A stretch of DNA of 64,000 bases from Prevotella sp. (GTDB lineage: Bacteria; Bacteroidota; Bacteroidia; Bacteroidales; Bacteroidaceae). The stretch lies in NCBI GenBank assembly GCA_015060535.1, contig SUYH01000004.1, forward strand, positions 124,001-188,000, read 5' to 3'. This document shows positions 27,209 to 33,415 of this stretch, one piece after another; positions within the stretch are counted from its first letter, which is position 1, and the number at the start of each line of letters is the position of its first letter. Made by a program: the position numbers and the translations under genes. Under the pieces are notes generated by a model that was given only the letters and a program-made list of their open reading frames with translations, had not been told where the DNA came from and made no database searches.

Positions 27209-27239
27209 TTTGTTATTATGCATAATTTCATTATCTTTG
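27209..27239 (+). promoter_or_regulatory. Strong plus-strand promoter without an obvious gene
   Basis: TTTG (27209-27212), 19 bp, then TATCTTTG (27232-27239) is an exact consensus. The transcript would start near 27245 and run towards the convergent fic gene. Confidence 0.7.
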
Positions 27240-27244
27240 CACCG

Positions 27245-27430
27245 CATACGTGCAGAACAGATGATGATACTCTTCTGAGCGAAGAGCGAGTTTAGTGGAA
27301 GACCTGCCGATGGGCTAAAGGGATGAGAACCTCAGATTTCCATTTCCCAAAGTCCATTTGTACGGTTTAACTCATAAAGTACAGATTATCAACACTGTAT
27401 AGATATTGCGTGGGAAAGTGATTTTTTGCA
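27245..27430 (+). ncRNA. Possible small RNA downstream of the 27.2-kb promoter
   Basis: No convincing protein is encoded. The sequence can form short hairpins, for example CTCTTC...GAAGAG near 27270 and GGGATGAG...CTCA...CCC near 27320-27350. No strong terminator is visible; a T-run at 27422-27427 is the likeliest end. The length and identity are uncertain. The 354-bp gap 27148-27501 holds nothing else. Confidence 0.3.
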
Positions 27431-27501
27431 AAGAAAAGCATACTATCTGCACATCATGGTGGCATCTAGAGTCATTAGCTGGTGGAGTTGACGGATATAC
27501 T

Positions 27502-28569
27502 TTACTGTGTCACAAAAACTCTCCAGCTACCATCTTTTTCTCCTCGTTCAACATATTTCTTCTGAATCAGTTGGTCAAGAAGCTTCTGAATAGCAGCAAT
27601 ACTGATGCCAGTCACTTCTTTCATATCTGCCAACGTGAGCGTTGGCTGTGTACGCATCGCATTTAGTATTTTGGTATAATTAGGTGTACGGAAAGCAATC
27701 CGTTCACCATCATACCACCATACATTGTCATCATGCTCACTCACAAAGAGTACATCATTATATACCTCTGTAGCTACCAGTTCATTGAAGTATTTCAAGA
27801 ATGGTTTGATGTCCTTTATATCAGCATGTGCACCATCTGCAGGTACAGGGCCGACCTCAATATCAGTCTGATGCAATGCCTCTAAATACTCACTCTTTTT
27901 ACGACTGCGCACAACTATCATCGGATAATCGTGACGAGTCAGAATAAAGTTCATCATGAGTCGGGCTATACGTCCATTTCCGTCCTCAAACGGGTGAATA
28001 CGGATGTATCTGTAATGGAATAGTGCAGCCAACTCAACAGGAGAAAGCTTTCCTTCCTGCTCTGCCTTGTTATACCAATCCACCAAATCTGTCATCAAAC
28101 TGGGAGTCTCTTCTGGTGAGGCATATTCGAATCTGTCGCCATAGCGAGTGATGACACTGTTGGGGCGAGTCTTATATTGTCCAGCATGGATGACATAGCT
28201 TGTTTGTACGCCCCCAGGAAGCTCTCGATAGACAGTATAGTCTTCGCGTAGCAAGGTTTTATGCAACGTCCGGATAAAGTTCTGTGTTAACGAAACCTCC
28301 TTCACTGATGCCTCTTCAGACATCATACGGAGTCCCACGTTACTCGCAGTCATCTCCTGTACATCACGCACATCAGCCTCGCCAATTACCTTACCAAATA
28401 GCAACAGGATTTCCGTTTGACCATAAGTCAGCGTATTACCTTCAAGATGATTGCTATTGTAATTGAAGTCCACAGTGAAACGACGGCTAAGTCTATCCCT
28501 GTCTTTTTCAGACAATGGTTGTAAATTTTGCCATGCTGCTAATGCCTTCTTAATATTCAGATACTTCAT
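27502..28569 (-). CDS. Fic-family protein (class II, N-terminal inhibitory helix) with C-terminal winged helix
   Basis: A 355-residue Fic protein, probably an AMP-transferring or related enzyme acting on a protein target. The core motif HPFEDGNGRIAR lies at 192-203 with all catalytic residues present. An inhibitory motif SNHLEGN at 39-45 fits the (S/T)xxxE(G/N) form, so the enzyme is expected to be auto-inhibited by an N-terminal helix. Residues about 300-355 form a winged helix (TLADMKEVTGISIAAIQKLL). It has its own promoter region containing a perfect palindrome. The target is unknown. Confidence 0.92.
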   Translation of the reverse strand: MKYLNIKKALAAWQNLQPLSEKDRDRLSRRFTVDFNYNSNHLEGNTLTYGQTEILLLFGKVIGEADVRDVQEMTASNVGLRMMSEEASVKEVSLTQNFIRTLHKTLLREDYTVYRELPGGVQTSYVIHAGQYKTRPNSVITRYGDRFEYASPEETPSLMTDLVDWYNKAEQEGKLSPVELAALFHYRYIRIHPFEDGNGRIARLMMNFILTRHDYPMIVVRSRKKSEYLEALHQTDIEVGPVPADGAHADIKDIKPFLKYFNELVATEVYNDVLFVSEHDDNVWWYDGERIAFRTPNYTKILNAMRTQPTLTLADMKEVTGISIAAIQKLLDQLIQKKYVERGEKDGSWRVFVTQ

Positions 28570-28675
28570 ATGTCACGAAAGATATTAATTAACGCCACAA
28601 GGATGCGATTAAGCGAGTGCAAAGAGAACATTGTTCTCATTTGCCGAGCGGGAGCATTCTCGCAGCTATCATGCT

Positions 28676-28683
28676 GCAAAGAT
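28676..28683 (-). promoter_or_regulatory. fic promoter (-7 box)
   Basis: Minus-strand TATCTTTG lies at 28683-28676, 107 bp upstream of the fic ATG. The -33 site has no TTTG and is occupied by a palindrome. Confidence 0.5.
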
Positions 28684-28700
28684 ACAAAATATTTCTAAAT

Positions 28701-28724
28701 GGTTGTAACATTACAACCTTTTTT
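28701..28724. promoter_or_regulatory. Palindrome GGTTGTAACATTACAACC upstream of fic
   Basis: An 18-bp perfect inverted repeat at 28701-28718 is followed by six Ts on the plus strand. It sits 18 bp upstream of the fic -7 box, where an operator would block or recruit polymerase. It could instead be a plus-strand terminator. The rest of 28570-28903 contains nothing I recognise. Confidence 0.5.
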
Positions 28725-28886
28725 AATACAATTCACTCGTTTTTTGTCAGAAAATCACAAAAAATACATAAAAAACGACCTTTTATCTGAACGTAACGAA
28801 GACAAAAATACTATTAGAAGATGAAAACATGAATTGCCGTCAAAAGAAAAAAAGGAGAGAGCTCGGAGCTATTTCTGGGCTCGGGT

Positions 28887-28907
28887 AACTTCTGCGTCGG
28901 CAAATGA
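28887..28907 (+). pseudogene. Possible mnmE 3'-end remnant before block A copy 2
   Basis: Just before the second lipoprotein gene the frame reads Phe-Cys-Val-Gly-Lys-stop, close to the conserved MnmE ending FCIGK, with different codons from the real mnmE. This suggests that copy 2 came from an mnmE-linked locus of a related strain. Only five codons support it. Confidence 0.4.
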
Positions 28908-29357
28908 CACACAGGTTTACAACTATCAAGTTGATGACACCCTTTCTAACCATCTTCTTGTCGTCATGTGGCTCCTTTGTCGGTGAGGTGCTTGCACCCA
29001 CCGTCACTGATACACAAATAGGACTGAGTGGAAAGGGAACATCTAGTGTGATCACAAACAGTAAACAGACTGTCAAGGAGCAAGAAAAACTAAAAAAAGA
29101 AGGTAAATGCCCCGCATGTCGTGGCGTCGGCAAGTCACCCGACGGACAATATGAGTGTACTTCATGTAAAGGTACAGGGAAATATCCCTAATCCTGTAAC
29201 CCAGAGACAAAACAAGTTATTGCTCAACAGCAATGAACAGAGTGCAGCCCACAATGAGAATGCCCTATATCAACAGAGCATTTTCAAGTCCCGACAAACG
29301 TTCAGCCACTTTATCCCTCATAGAGAAAACTATCTTCAGTTACATGAAACTCTATTC
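28897..29357. repeat. Duplicated block A, copy 2
   Basis: This is the second copy of the 461-bp block at 20682-21142. Beyond 29357 it shows diverged but recognisable sequence for about 65 bp, then unrelated sequence. Confidence 0.92.
28904..29191 (+). CDS. Small lipoprotein with DnaJ-like zinc-ribbon motif (copy 2)
   Basis: The 95-residue product appears identical to the one at 20689: lipobox-like LSSC, then two CxxCxGxG units near the C-terminus. Unlike copy 1 it is not joined to a complete mnmE, and no clear promoter is seen just upstream, so its expression is uncertain. Confidence 0.7.
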   Translation: MTHRFTTIKLMTPFLTIFLSSCGSFVGEVLAPTVTDTQIGLSGKGTSSVITNSKQTVKEQEKLKKEGKCPACRGVGKSPDGQYECTSCKGTGKYP

Positions 29358-29499
29358 CAGTTCTGCTTACGTTCCATCATCCAACGGTGACAACAACAAT
29401 CGCAAGAGAAGAAACTATGATGACACTTTTGCAGCGAGGGGCATAGTTGGGGCGCAGTTTTATTTTCGTTCGGAGTATTATTCATTACTTTCGGAGTAA
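29233..29499 (+). pseudogene. Small basic protein (copy 2, altered 3' end)
   Basis: The first 41 codons are identical to the gene at 21018; the next 20 or so are diverged mostly silently. After RNYDD the frame runs into unrelated sequence and ends with a different tail (88 residues in total). It therefore looks like a truncated gene fused to chance sequence. Confidence 0.55.
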
Positions 29500-29521
29500 T
29501 TTTCGTTACTTTCGGAGTATT
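29461..29521. repeat. Tandem 20-21-bp repeat with internal palindrome
   Basis: Three imperfect units of the form TTTCGTTACTTTCGGAGTAT follow one another. Each full unit contains TTACT-TTCGG-AGTAA, a short hairpin. The array borders the breakpoint at the end of block A copy 2. Confidence 0.65.
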
Positions 29522-29575
29522 GCAGAATAACCTAAGGTTATCAATACCAATGTGAAATAGCAGAAATATTAGAAA

Positions 29576-29610
29576 TTTGAGCAATATTCTGAAAATAATC
29601 AGTACCTTTG
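29576..29610 (+). promoter_or_regulatory. Probable promoter of the structured RNA region
   Basis: TACCTTTG at 29603-29610 with TTTG at 29576-29579; the 23-bp spacer is longer than usual. No protein-coding start follows for over 400 bp. Confidence 0.5.
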
Positions 29611-29614
29611 CACT

Positions 29615-29985
29615 CGCTCGCCCGAGTTATGCTCGCTTCGCAAGCGAAGAACTCACGCCGTGTCGACTTCGTAAGATGTCGGAGCGGCTACAGGGAGGGA
29701 GCACTACATTATGGAATGCGTCGCTGACGCTTTGTTTTTGACTACCTTGAACCTAGGAAATTCAAACGTACAGTTCAAAGACATTGCAGAGGTTGGTGCT
29801 ACGGGTAGGTATATTCCGTCCCGTTGGCGTGCAGAGGACTAACTATGTCCTCACGCACGCTTTAGGGGCGTACAATATATACCAACGGCGTGGGTATCAC
29901 TCTGTCTCGTTCTTCTGTACAGGTTTTCCTAGGACCTAAGGTGGCGAACGAGCAGAAGCCAGATACCCCGCTTTTCTTTTTGTAG
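29615..29985 (+). ncRNA. Candidate structured non-coding RNA(s)
   Basis: About 370 bp without a credible ORF but with many pairings. A GCGTC-GCT-GACGC hairpin at 29718-29730 is followed by a T-run. CCGTTGG (29821-29827) pairs perfectly with CCAACGG (29882-29888), enclosing a GAGGAC/GTCCTC hairpin. CCTAGGAAA (29752-29760) pairs with TTTCCTAGG (29925-29933). GTACAG (29768-29773) pairs with CTGTAC (29915-29920). GGGTATC (29892-29898) pairs with GATACCC (29962-29968), and CTCGTTC (29906-29912) with GAACGAG (29946-29952). The sequence ends in a CTTTTCTTTTTG tract. Some helices exclude each other. It does not show the conserved boxes of tmRNA, RNase P RNA or SRP RNA. Confidence 0.55.
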
Positions 29986-30051
29986 TTAACGGAACAACAT
30001 TTTTAACCAGTCCGATTCTGGGTGTTTGGCGGACGTTATTCAGTTCGTTGT

Positions 30052-31083
30052 ATGCTAAAGAAGGCTTTTTTACAAAGTATTATTGCTACGATGCTTTTTG
30101 CAATAGTATCCTGCTCTCATGAAGAAAAGAAACAGATTGTTTGTTGGGGAGATAGTCTTACTTCGCCTCACACAGGTAATGGCATTAAAGGGAAAGTTAA
30201 GAGGATGAATAAAAATGATTTGGCATATCCAGAATATTTACAAGACATGCTTGGTGATGAATACGAAATTGTTAATGGTGGCGTCGGAGGCGAAAATACT
30301 TTAACAATTATGGCACGCCAAGGTGCATACCCGATGAGGCTTGCCCATGATATTGTTATTTTCAAAAGTGATGAAGCCAAATACAAGACTTTCATTGGGA
30401 ACAATGATGTTTCTGCATTTGTTTCCAGTTACAATGGAAAGAGTGTTACTCCTCTAATTCAATGTGGATGGAATGAAGATAGTCCTGCACAAATGAATCC
30501 ATGTACTGTCAATGACAAAAATTTCCATATTTCCTCAGAATCAAAAATATGGAAAGAAGAAGAAGGAAAATATAAGGTCGAATATAATTATTACATTGAA
30601 GCAGATGACGAATGGACATCTACCGATACTATAAAGGCGGGAAGTATCGTGAATACTTATGCTATGAAAAAACTACGAAACAAATATGCCAACGTATTCT
30701 TTGTCGGTCAAAACGGAGGCTTTGATGATGCTGCCGATCTAATCCGACAACTAAACGCAATGATTGAATATAGTAAATCGAAAAGATATATTGTTATCAG
30801 TTTTCATAAGCCTAATGAAGTAATGAATACTATTTCTAGAATGAAGGAAATGGAAGATTCCCTAAGCAGAAGTTTTGGAAAGCATTATATTAACCTGAGA
30901 GAATATATGATAAATCATGGCCTAGAAGATGCAGGACTTGAACCGACACAAGAGGATAAAGATTCAATAGCAAAAGGACAAGTTCCACCCCAGATGATGA
31001 CAGATGGTTGTCATTTTACAACAAAAGGATACGAAGAAATAGCAAAACTAGTTTTTGATAAGATAAAAGAATTAGGATACTAA
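30052..31083 (+). CDS. SGNH/GDSL-like hydrolase lipoprotein, AT-rich
   Basis: A 343-residue lipoprotein (lipobox AIVSC, Cys21) with the blocks of SGNH esterases: WGDSLT (block I Ser), GVGGENT (block II Gly), GQNGG in place of GxND (block III) and DGCHFTTKG with the DxxH pair (block V). A 90-residue insert lies between blocks II and III. It may remove acyl groups from a cell-surface glycan. Base composition is clearly more AT-rich than the neighbours, which suggests recent transfer. The start MLKKAF at 30052 fits a signal peptide better than the upstream ATG at 30022. Confidence 0.8.
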   Translation: MLKKAFLQSIIATMLFAIVSCSHEEKKQIVCWGDSLTSPHTGNGIKGKVKRMNKNDLAYPEYLQDMLGDEYEIVNGGVGGENTLTIMARQGAYPMRLAHDIVIFKSDEAKYKTFIGNNDVSAFVSSYNGKSVTPLIQCGWNEDSPAQMNPCTVNDKNFHISSESKIWKEEEGKYKVEYNYYIEADDEWTSTDTIKAGSIVNTYAMKKLRNKYANVFFVGQNGGFDDAADLIRQLNAMIEYSKSKRYIVISFHKPNEVMNTISRMKEMEDSLSRSFGKHYINLREYMINHGLEDAGLEPTQEDKDSIAKGQVPPQMMTDGCHFTTKGYEEIAKLVFDKIKELGY

Positions 31084-31102
31084 GCCTGTAATTTTATTTA
31101 GA

Positions 31103-31155
31103 AACAACTGCTGTCTACCAATATTTGGGTAAACAGCAGTTGTTGCAATTTTTCA
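31103..31155 (+). terminator. Terminator of the SGNH lipoprotein gene
   Basis: A perfect 12-bp stem (AACAACTGCTGT at 31103-31114, complement at 31133-31144) is followed by a T-run. Confidence 0.85.
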
Positions 31156-31157
31156 AA

Positions 31158-31406
31158 TCATTTCCTCATCAGCTTAACATACCATTCTTCTTCCGGGTGG
31201 AATCCGGAGAAGACTTTTCCATCACCACCTAAATTTCAAGGACTCATCGCCTCGAAAGACTTAAAGGGAAGAAGATGTGCCTTTCCCTGATGTAATAACG
31301 CATGCGCCTTGCGGCGGAACTTGCGGTTACTCGCCTGCTTTCCTTTCTTCTGCGGCTTGCAGCAGCACCAAGTGCTGACTGGCATTCGCTTTTTACTTCT
31401 GCTCAT
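31158..31406 (-). pseudogene. Small basic protein gene interrupted by an in-frame TGA
   Basis: Read from MSRSKKRMPVSTW at 31406, the frame gives a Lys/Arg-rich protein ending FEAMSP at a TGA (31236-31238). The same frame then continues NLGGDGKVFSGFHPEEEWYV-KLMRK to a second TGA at 31158. The continuation looks like the natural C-terminus of a small Prevotella protein family I have seen as SPW(N/D)LGGDGK, so a Trp TGG probably became TGA. The full length would be 82 residues. Function is unknown. Confidence 0.6.
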
Positions 31407-31528
31407 TGTCTCGTAAATGTTATGAGGCGACACGGATTGATGTCTCATGCCGTCTCGGTTAAACATTACGAGGCTTTATGGTTCCAAATGTTCATAATCA
31501 TATTCCTTTCCCTTAAGGTTATGGTTAC

Positions 31529-31837
31529 TTATGCCATCTCCAACTCTTCTTTGAGAATAGAAATGTGCAGACAGTCTTCTATCTTCGACATGGTTTCGAG
31601 AGAAAGATTCTCCTGACCTTTCAGGACCTTTGAAACGTATTGCTGGCTACATCCCATCAGTTCTGCCAATTGTTTCTGGGTTAATCCCAGTTCATCCATC
31701 TTCTCAAGCATTTTCACAGCAATACGTTGGGAGTGCCGCAACCACGATTTGTTCTGCTGCCTCCACTCTGCCCTTTCCCTCCATTTTGAAGGAGTCGGTG
31801 ACTGATGTTCTTTCAGTCGTGCGATTACTTCTTTCAT
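31529..31837 (-). CDS. XRE-family antitoxin-like regulator (copy 2, without a complete toxin)
   Basis: A 102-residue protein that differs from the one at 26262 by about two residues near the end (Gln to Lys, Leu to Met). The helix-turn-helix is unchanged. The toxin gene upstream is reduced to its last codons, so this is an orphan antitoxin. It could cross-neutralise or cross-repress the intact pair. Confidence 0.85.
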   Translation of the reverse strand: MKEVIARLKEHQSPTPSKWRERAEWRQQNKSWLRHSQRIAVKMLEKMDELGLTQKQLAELMGCSQQYVSKVLKGQENLSLETMSKIEDCLHISILKEELEMA

Positions 31838-31962
31838 ATTAACCTCCTTTTCTATATCAAATTAATTCACTCATATAATCATCAAAGGAATCCTTATCAA
31901 CTATATTATTAGTCAATAGATGGGAGCGCACTTTCTCCATCTTAGCCAACTCACGAAGCGTA
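31531..31962. repeat. Duplicated block B, copy 2
   Basis: This copy of 26264-26695 stops sharply inside the toxin gene: the shared CACGAAGCGTA is followed here by a hairpin and a new promoter. Confidence 0.9.
31857..31962 (-). pseudogene. Toxin gene remnant (3' end only)
   Basis: About 35 codons matching the C-terminus of the protein at 26590, ending in the same TGA. The N-terminal four fifths are missing, so no toxin can be made here. Confidence 0.8.
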
Positions 31963-31965
31963 AGG

Positions 31966-31990
31966 ACACAGCGGGATAGACCCGCTGTGT
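31966..31990. other. 10-bp perfect hairpin at the toxin-remnant breakpoint
   Basis: ACACAGCGGG (31966-31975) pairs with CCCGCTGTGT (31981-31990) around a 5-nt loop. There is no T-run on either strand. It would form at the very 5' end of the transcript from the promoter at 31996 and may stabilise it. Confidence 0.6.
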
Positions 31991-31995
31991 TCATA

Positions 31996-32027
31996 CAAAG
32001 ATAAGCATTCTTTCGCTATATACCAAA
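31996..32027 (-). promoter_or_regulatory. Promoter reading into the orphan antitoxin
   Basis: On the minus strand TTTG (32027-32024), 20 bp, TATCTTTG (32003-31996) matches consensus. It replaces the native promoter of the toxin-antitoxin pair. Confidence 0.75.
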
Positions 32028-32069
32028 CTTTTTATCGAGTTTGTGTGTCTTGCAAGTGTTGTGAATGTT

Positions 32070-32274
32070 ATTTTGTTATTTGTTATTTGTTATTTTAAGC
32101 CATATTTTTTAGGTTTGAACGGAAAGAAGGTAAAAGAGGGTAGTGTAAAGAATTAATTGTTAATATATTTAATACTTATATATAATATATATATTATATA
32201 TAAGTATTAATTCTTTCCTTGCATTTTTGAAATCCGCTTAAAGTAACAAGTAACAAGTAACAAAGTAACAAAAT
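32070..32274. repeat. Nested inverted repeats with a 42-bp perfect AT palindrome
   Basis: The centre, 32169-32210, is a perfect 42-bp palindrome made almost only of A and T. It is flanked by AAAGAATTAAT (32148-32158) and its complement (32206-32216). Further out, TTTGTTA tandem units at 32070-32099 are mirrored by AAGTAAC tandem units at 32237-32274. The 633-bp gap 31964-32596 holds this structure, two promoters and the HU-HIG leader. Confidence 0.8.
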
Positions 32275-32367
32275 TGACTGTGTCAATGTATTCAATTCAT
32301 GCATTTAATTTCTTGCAAAATTAGGGCAAAAATAGAGGGTCGAAAAAGGCGGATTTTGGCACTTTTA

Positions 32368-32399
32368 TTTGCAGGAGTTATGAATTATTCGTACCTTTG
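32368..32399 (+). promoter_or_regulatory. Promoter of the HU-HIG gene
   Basis: TTTG (32368-32371), 20 bp, TACCTTTG (32392-32399). It gives a 190-nt A-rich leader that includes a CAGGC...GCCTG hairpin near 32454-32484, and AGAGGAG at 32580-32586 as ribosome binding site. Confidence 0.8.
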
Positions 32400-32596
32400 C
32401 ATTGTCAATAGGAACGATGGATTTTGGGCGCAGGGCACCAAAAATTTGTTTTCAGGCCTGACAAAATTTTCTGCCTGCCCAGAGCGTAAAAAAGGAAGTC
32501 GCGAATGGAGACGAGGAAAATTAAAAGATTAAAAAATTAAAAGATTAAAAAAATTTACAAACTAATTAAAAACTAAACTAAGAGGAGATTACAACT

Positions 32597-33190
32597 ATGA
32601 CAATGAAAGTAAAAGCAATTGAGAAGAAGCTGAAGTTTACGAAGGACCCGAACGATGCTGGCGTTTATCGCTATGTGATGTCGCCTGAACAGTACTCGAG
32701 CCTGAACCAGAAGAAGGTGATCAAGGAGGCTGCCCTGCGCAGTGGCGTGAGCCAGGGTGTGATGCAGGCCTGCTGGGACGCCGCTGGCGAGGTGATCAAG
32801 GCGTGGGCAACTGAAGGTCACTCGGTGGCTCTGCCCGGTCTGGGAACCATGCGATTCGGAGTGCGTGGTAAGTCGGTAGAGGACGTGAACGACGTGAAGT
32901 CGAGTCTGATCACCAGCCGCCGCATCATCTTCACGCCTACCGTCGACCTGAAGGACGAGCTGAAGAACACCGCCATCCAGATTACCTGCATCGACCGCAA
33001 TGGCGACGTGGTGAAGCGCGTGACCTCGACCGACGACGCTGAGGTGGAGGATCCGGAGAACAGCCTCACCCCCGACCCCTCTCCAACGGGCGAGGGGAGT
33101 GAAAACCAAAACCAGGGTGGTAGCACCGGTGACAACACTGGTGGCGGCAACTCGGGCGGTAGCGCAGGCTTCGAGACAGAAGGAGAGTAG
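32597..33190 (+). CDS. HU-HIG-type DNA-binding protein
   Basis: A 197-residue protein. Residues about 1-125 form the HU/IHF-related fold found in Bacteroidetes (VKAIEKKLKFTKDPNDAGVY start, then ALPGLGTMRFGVRGKSVEDV, with the basic beta-arm region). The usual Ig-like C-terminal part is replaced by a low-complexity Gly/Ser/Asn tail (about 150-197). That tail includes SLTPDPSPTGEGSE, the translation of a palindromic repeat common between genes in these genomes. It is expected to bind DNA without strong sequence preference. The smalltalk gene follows. Confidence 0.88.
   Translation: MTMKVKAIEKKLKFTKDPNDAGVYRYVMSPEQYSSLNQKKVIKEAALRSGVSQGVMQACWDAAGEVIKAWATEGHSVALPGLGTMRFGVRGKSVEDVNDVKSSLITSRRIIFTPTVDLKDELKNTAIQITCIDRNGDVVKRVTSTDDAEVEDPENSLTPDPSPTGEGSENQNQGGSTGDNTGGGNSGGSAGFETEGE
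33063..33105. repeat. TPDPSPTGEG-coding palindromic repeat inside the HU-HIG gene
   Basis: The sequence CCCCTCTCCAACGGGCGAGG is a GC-rich near-palindrome read in frame as DPSPTGEG. Such units are usually intergenic. Confidence 0.6.
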
Positions 33191-33191
33191 T

Positions 33192-33222
33192 AAAAGGTTA
33201 GCGCCTTCGGGCGCAACCTTTT
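33192..33222 (+). terminator. Hairpin with UUCG tetraloop after HU-HIG
   Basis: AAAAGGTT-A-GCGCC / GGCGC-AACCTTTT around a TTCG loop. It may act as a partial terminator or as an RNA-stabilising hairpin before the smalltalk gene. Confidence 0.75.
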
Positions 33223-33249
33223 AGAAGGTGGAAGTAAGAAGTAAGAAGT

Positions 33250-33342
33250 ATGAAGAAAGAAACTTGGAAGTTGATTGTGCAGGTGTTGGTATCGATACTG
33301 ACGGCACTGGGGACTACGCTCGGAGTGACGAGCTGCATGTAG
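33250..33342 (+). CDS. Smalltalk protein
   Basis: A 30-residue peptide, MKKETWKLIVQVLVSILTAL followed by GTTLGVTSCM. It is one hydrophobic segment that ends in Cys-Met, the pattern of the Bacteroidetes smalltalk family, which almost always lies just downstream of HU-HIG genes. It is probably a membrane microprotein. It is preceded by an AAGAAGTAAGAAGT stretch and followed by a strong terminator. Function is unknown. Confidence 0.85.
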   Translation: MKKETWKLIVQVLVSILTALGTTLGVTSCM

Positions 33343-33359
33343 GAAAATGTAAAAAAGAA

Positions 33360-33395
33360 AATAGGACTGAGCAAGGGGCTCGGTCCTATTTTTTA
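33360..33395 (+). terminator. Terminator after smalltalk
   Basis: AATAGGACTGAGC pairs with GCTCGGTCCTATT (one G-T pair) and is followed by TTTTTA. Confidence 0.88.
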
Positions 33396-33415
33396 TTGCG
33401 GCCATGAGGCAGCTT

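Noticed and set aside
27406..27666. 86-residue plus-strand ORF
   Set aside because: Mostly antisense to fic, with Cys/Trp-rich random-looking sequence.
29615..29985. tmRNA, RNase P RNA or SRP RNA
   Set aside because: None of the conserved boxes I know for these RNAs is present on either strand. A 6S-like long hairpin cannot be excluded, but there is no positive signature.
31302..31616. 104-residue plus-strand ORF
   Set aside because: Antisense to the disrupted small gene and the antitoxin copy; no domain.
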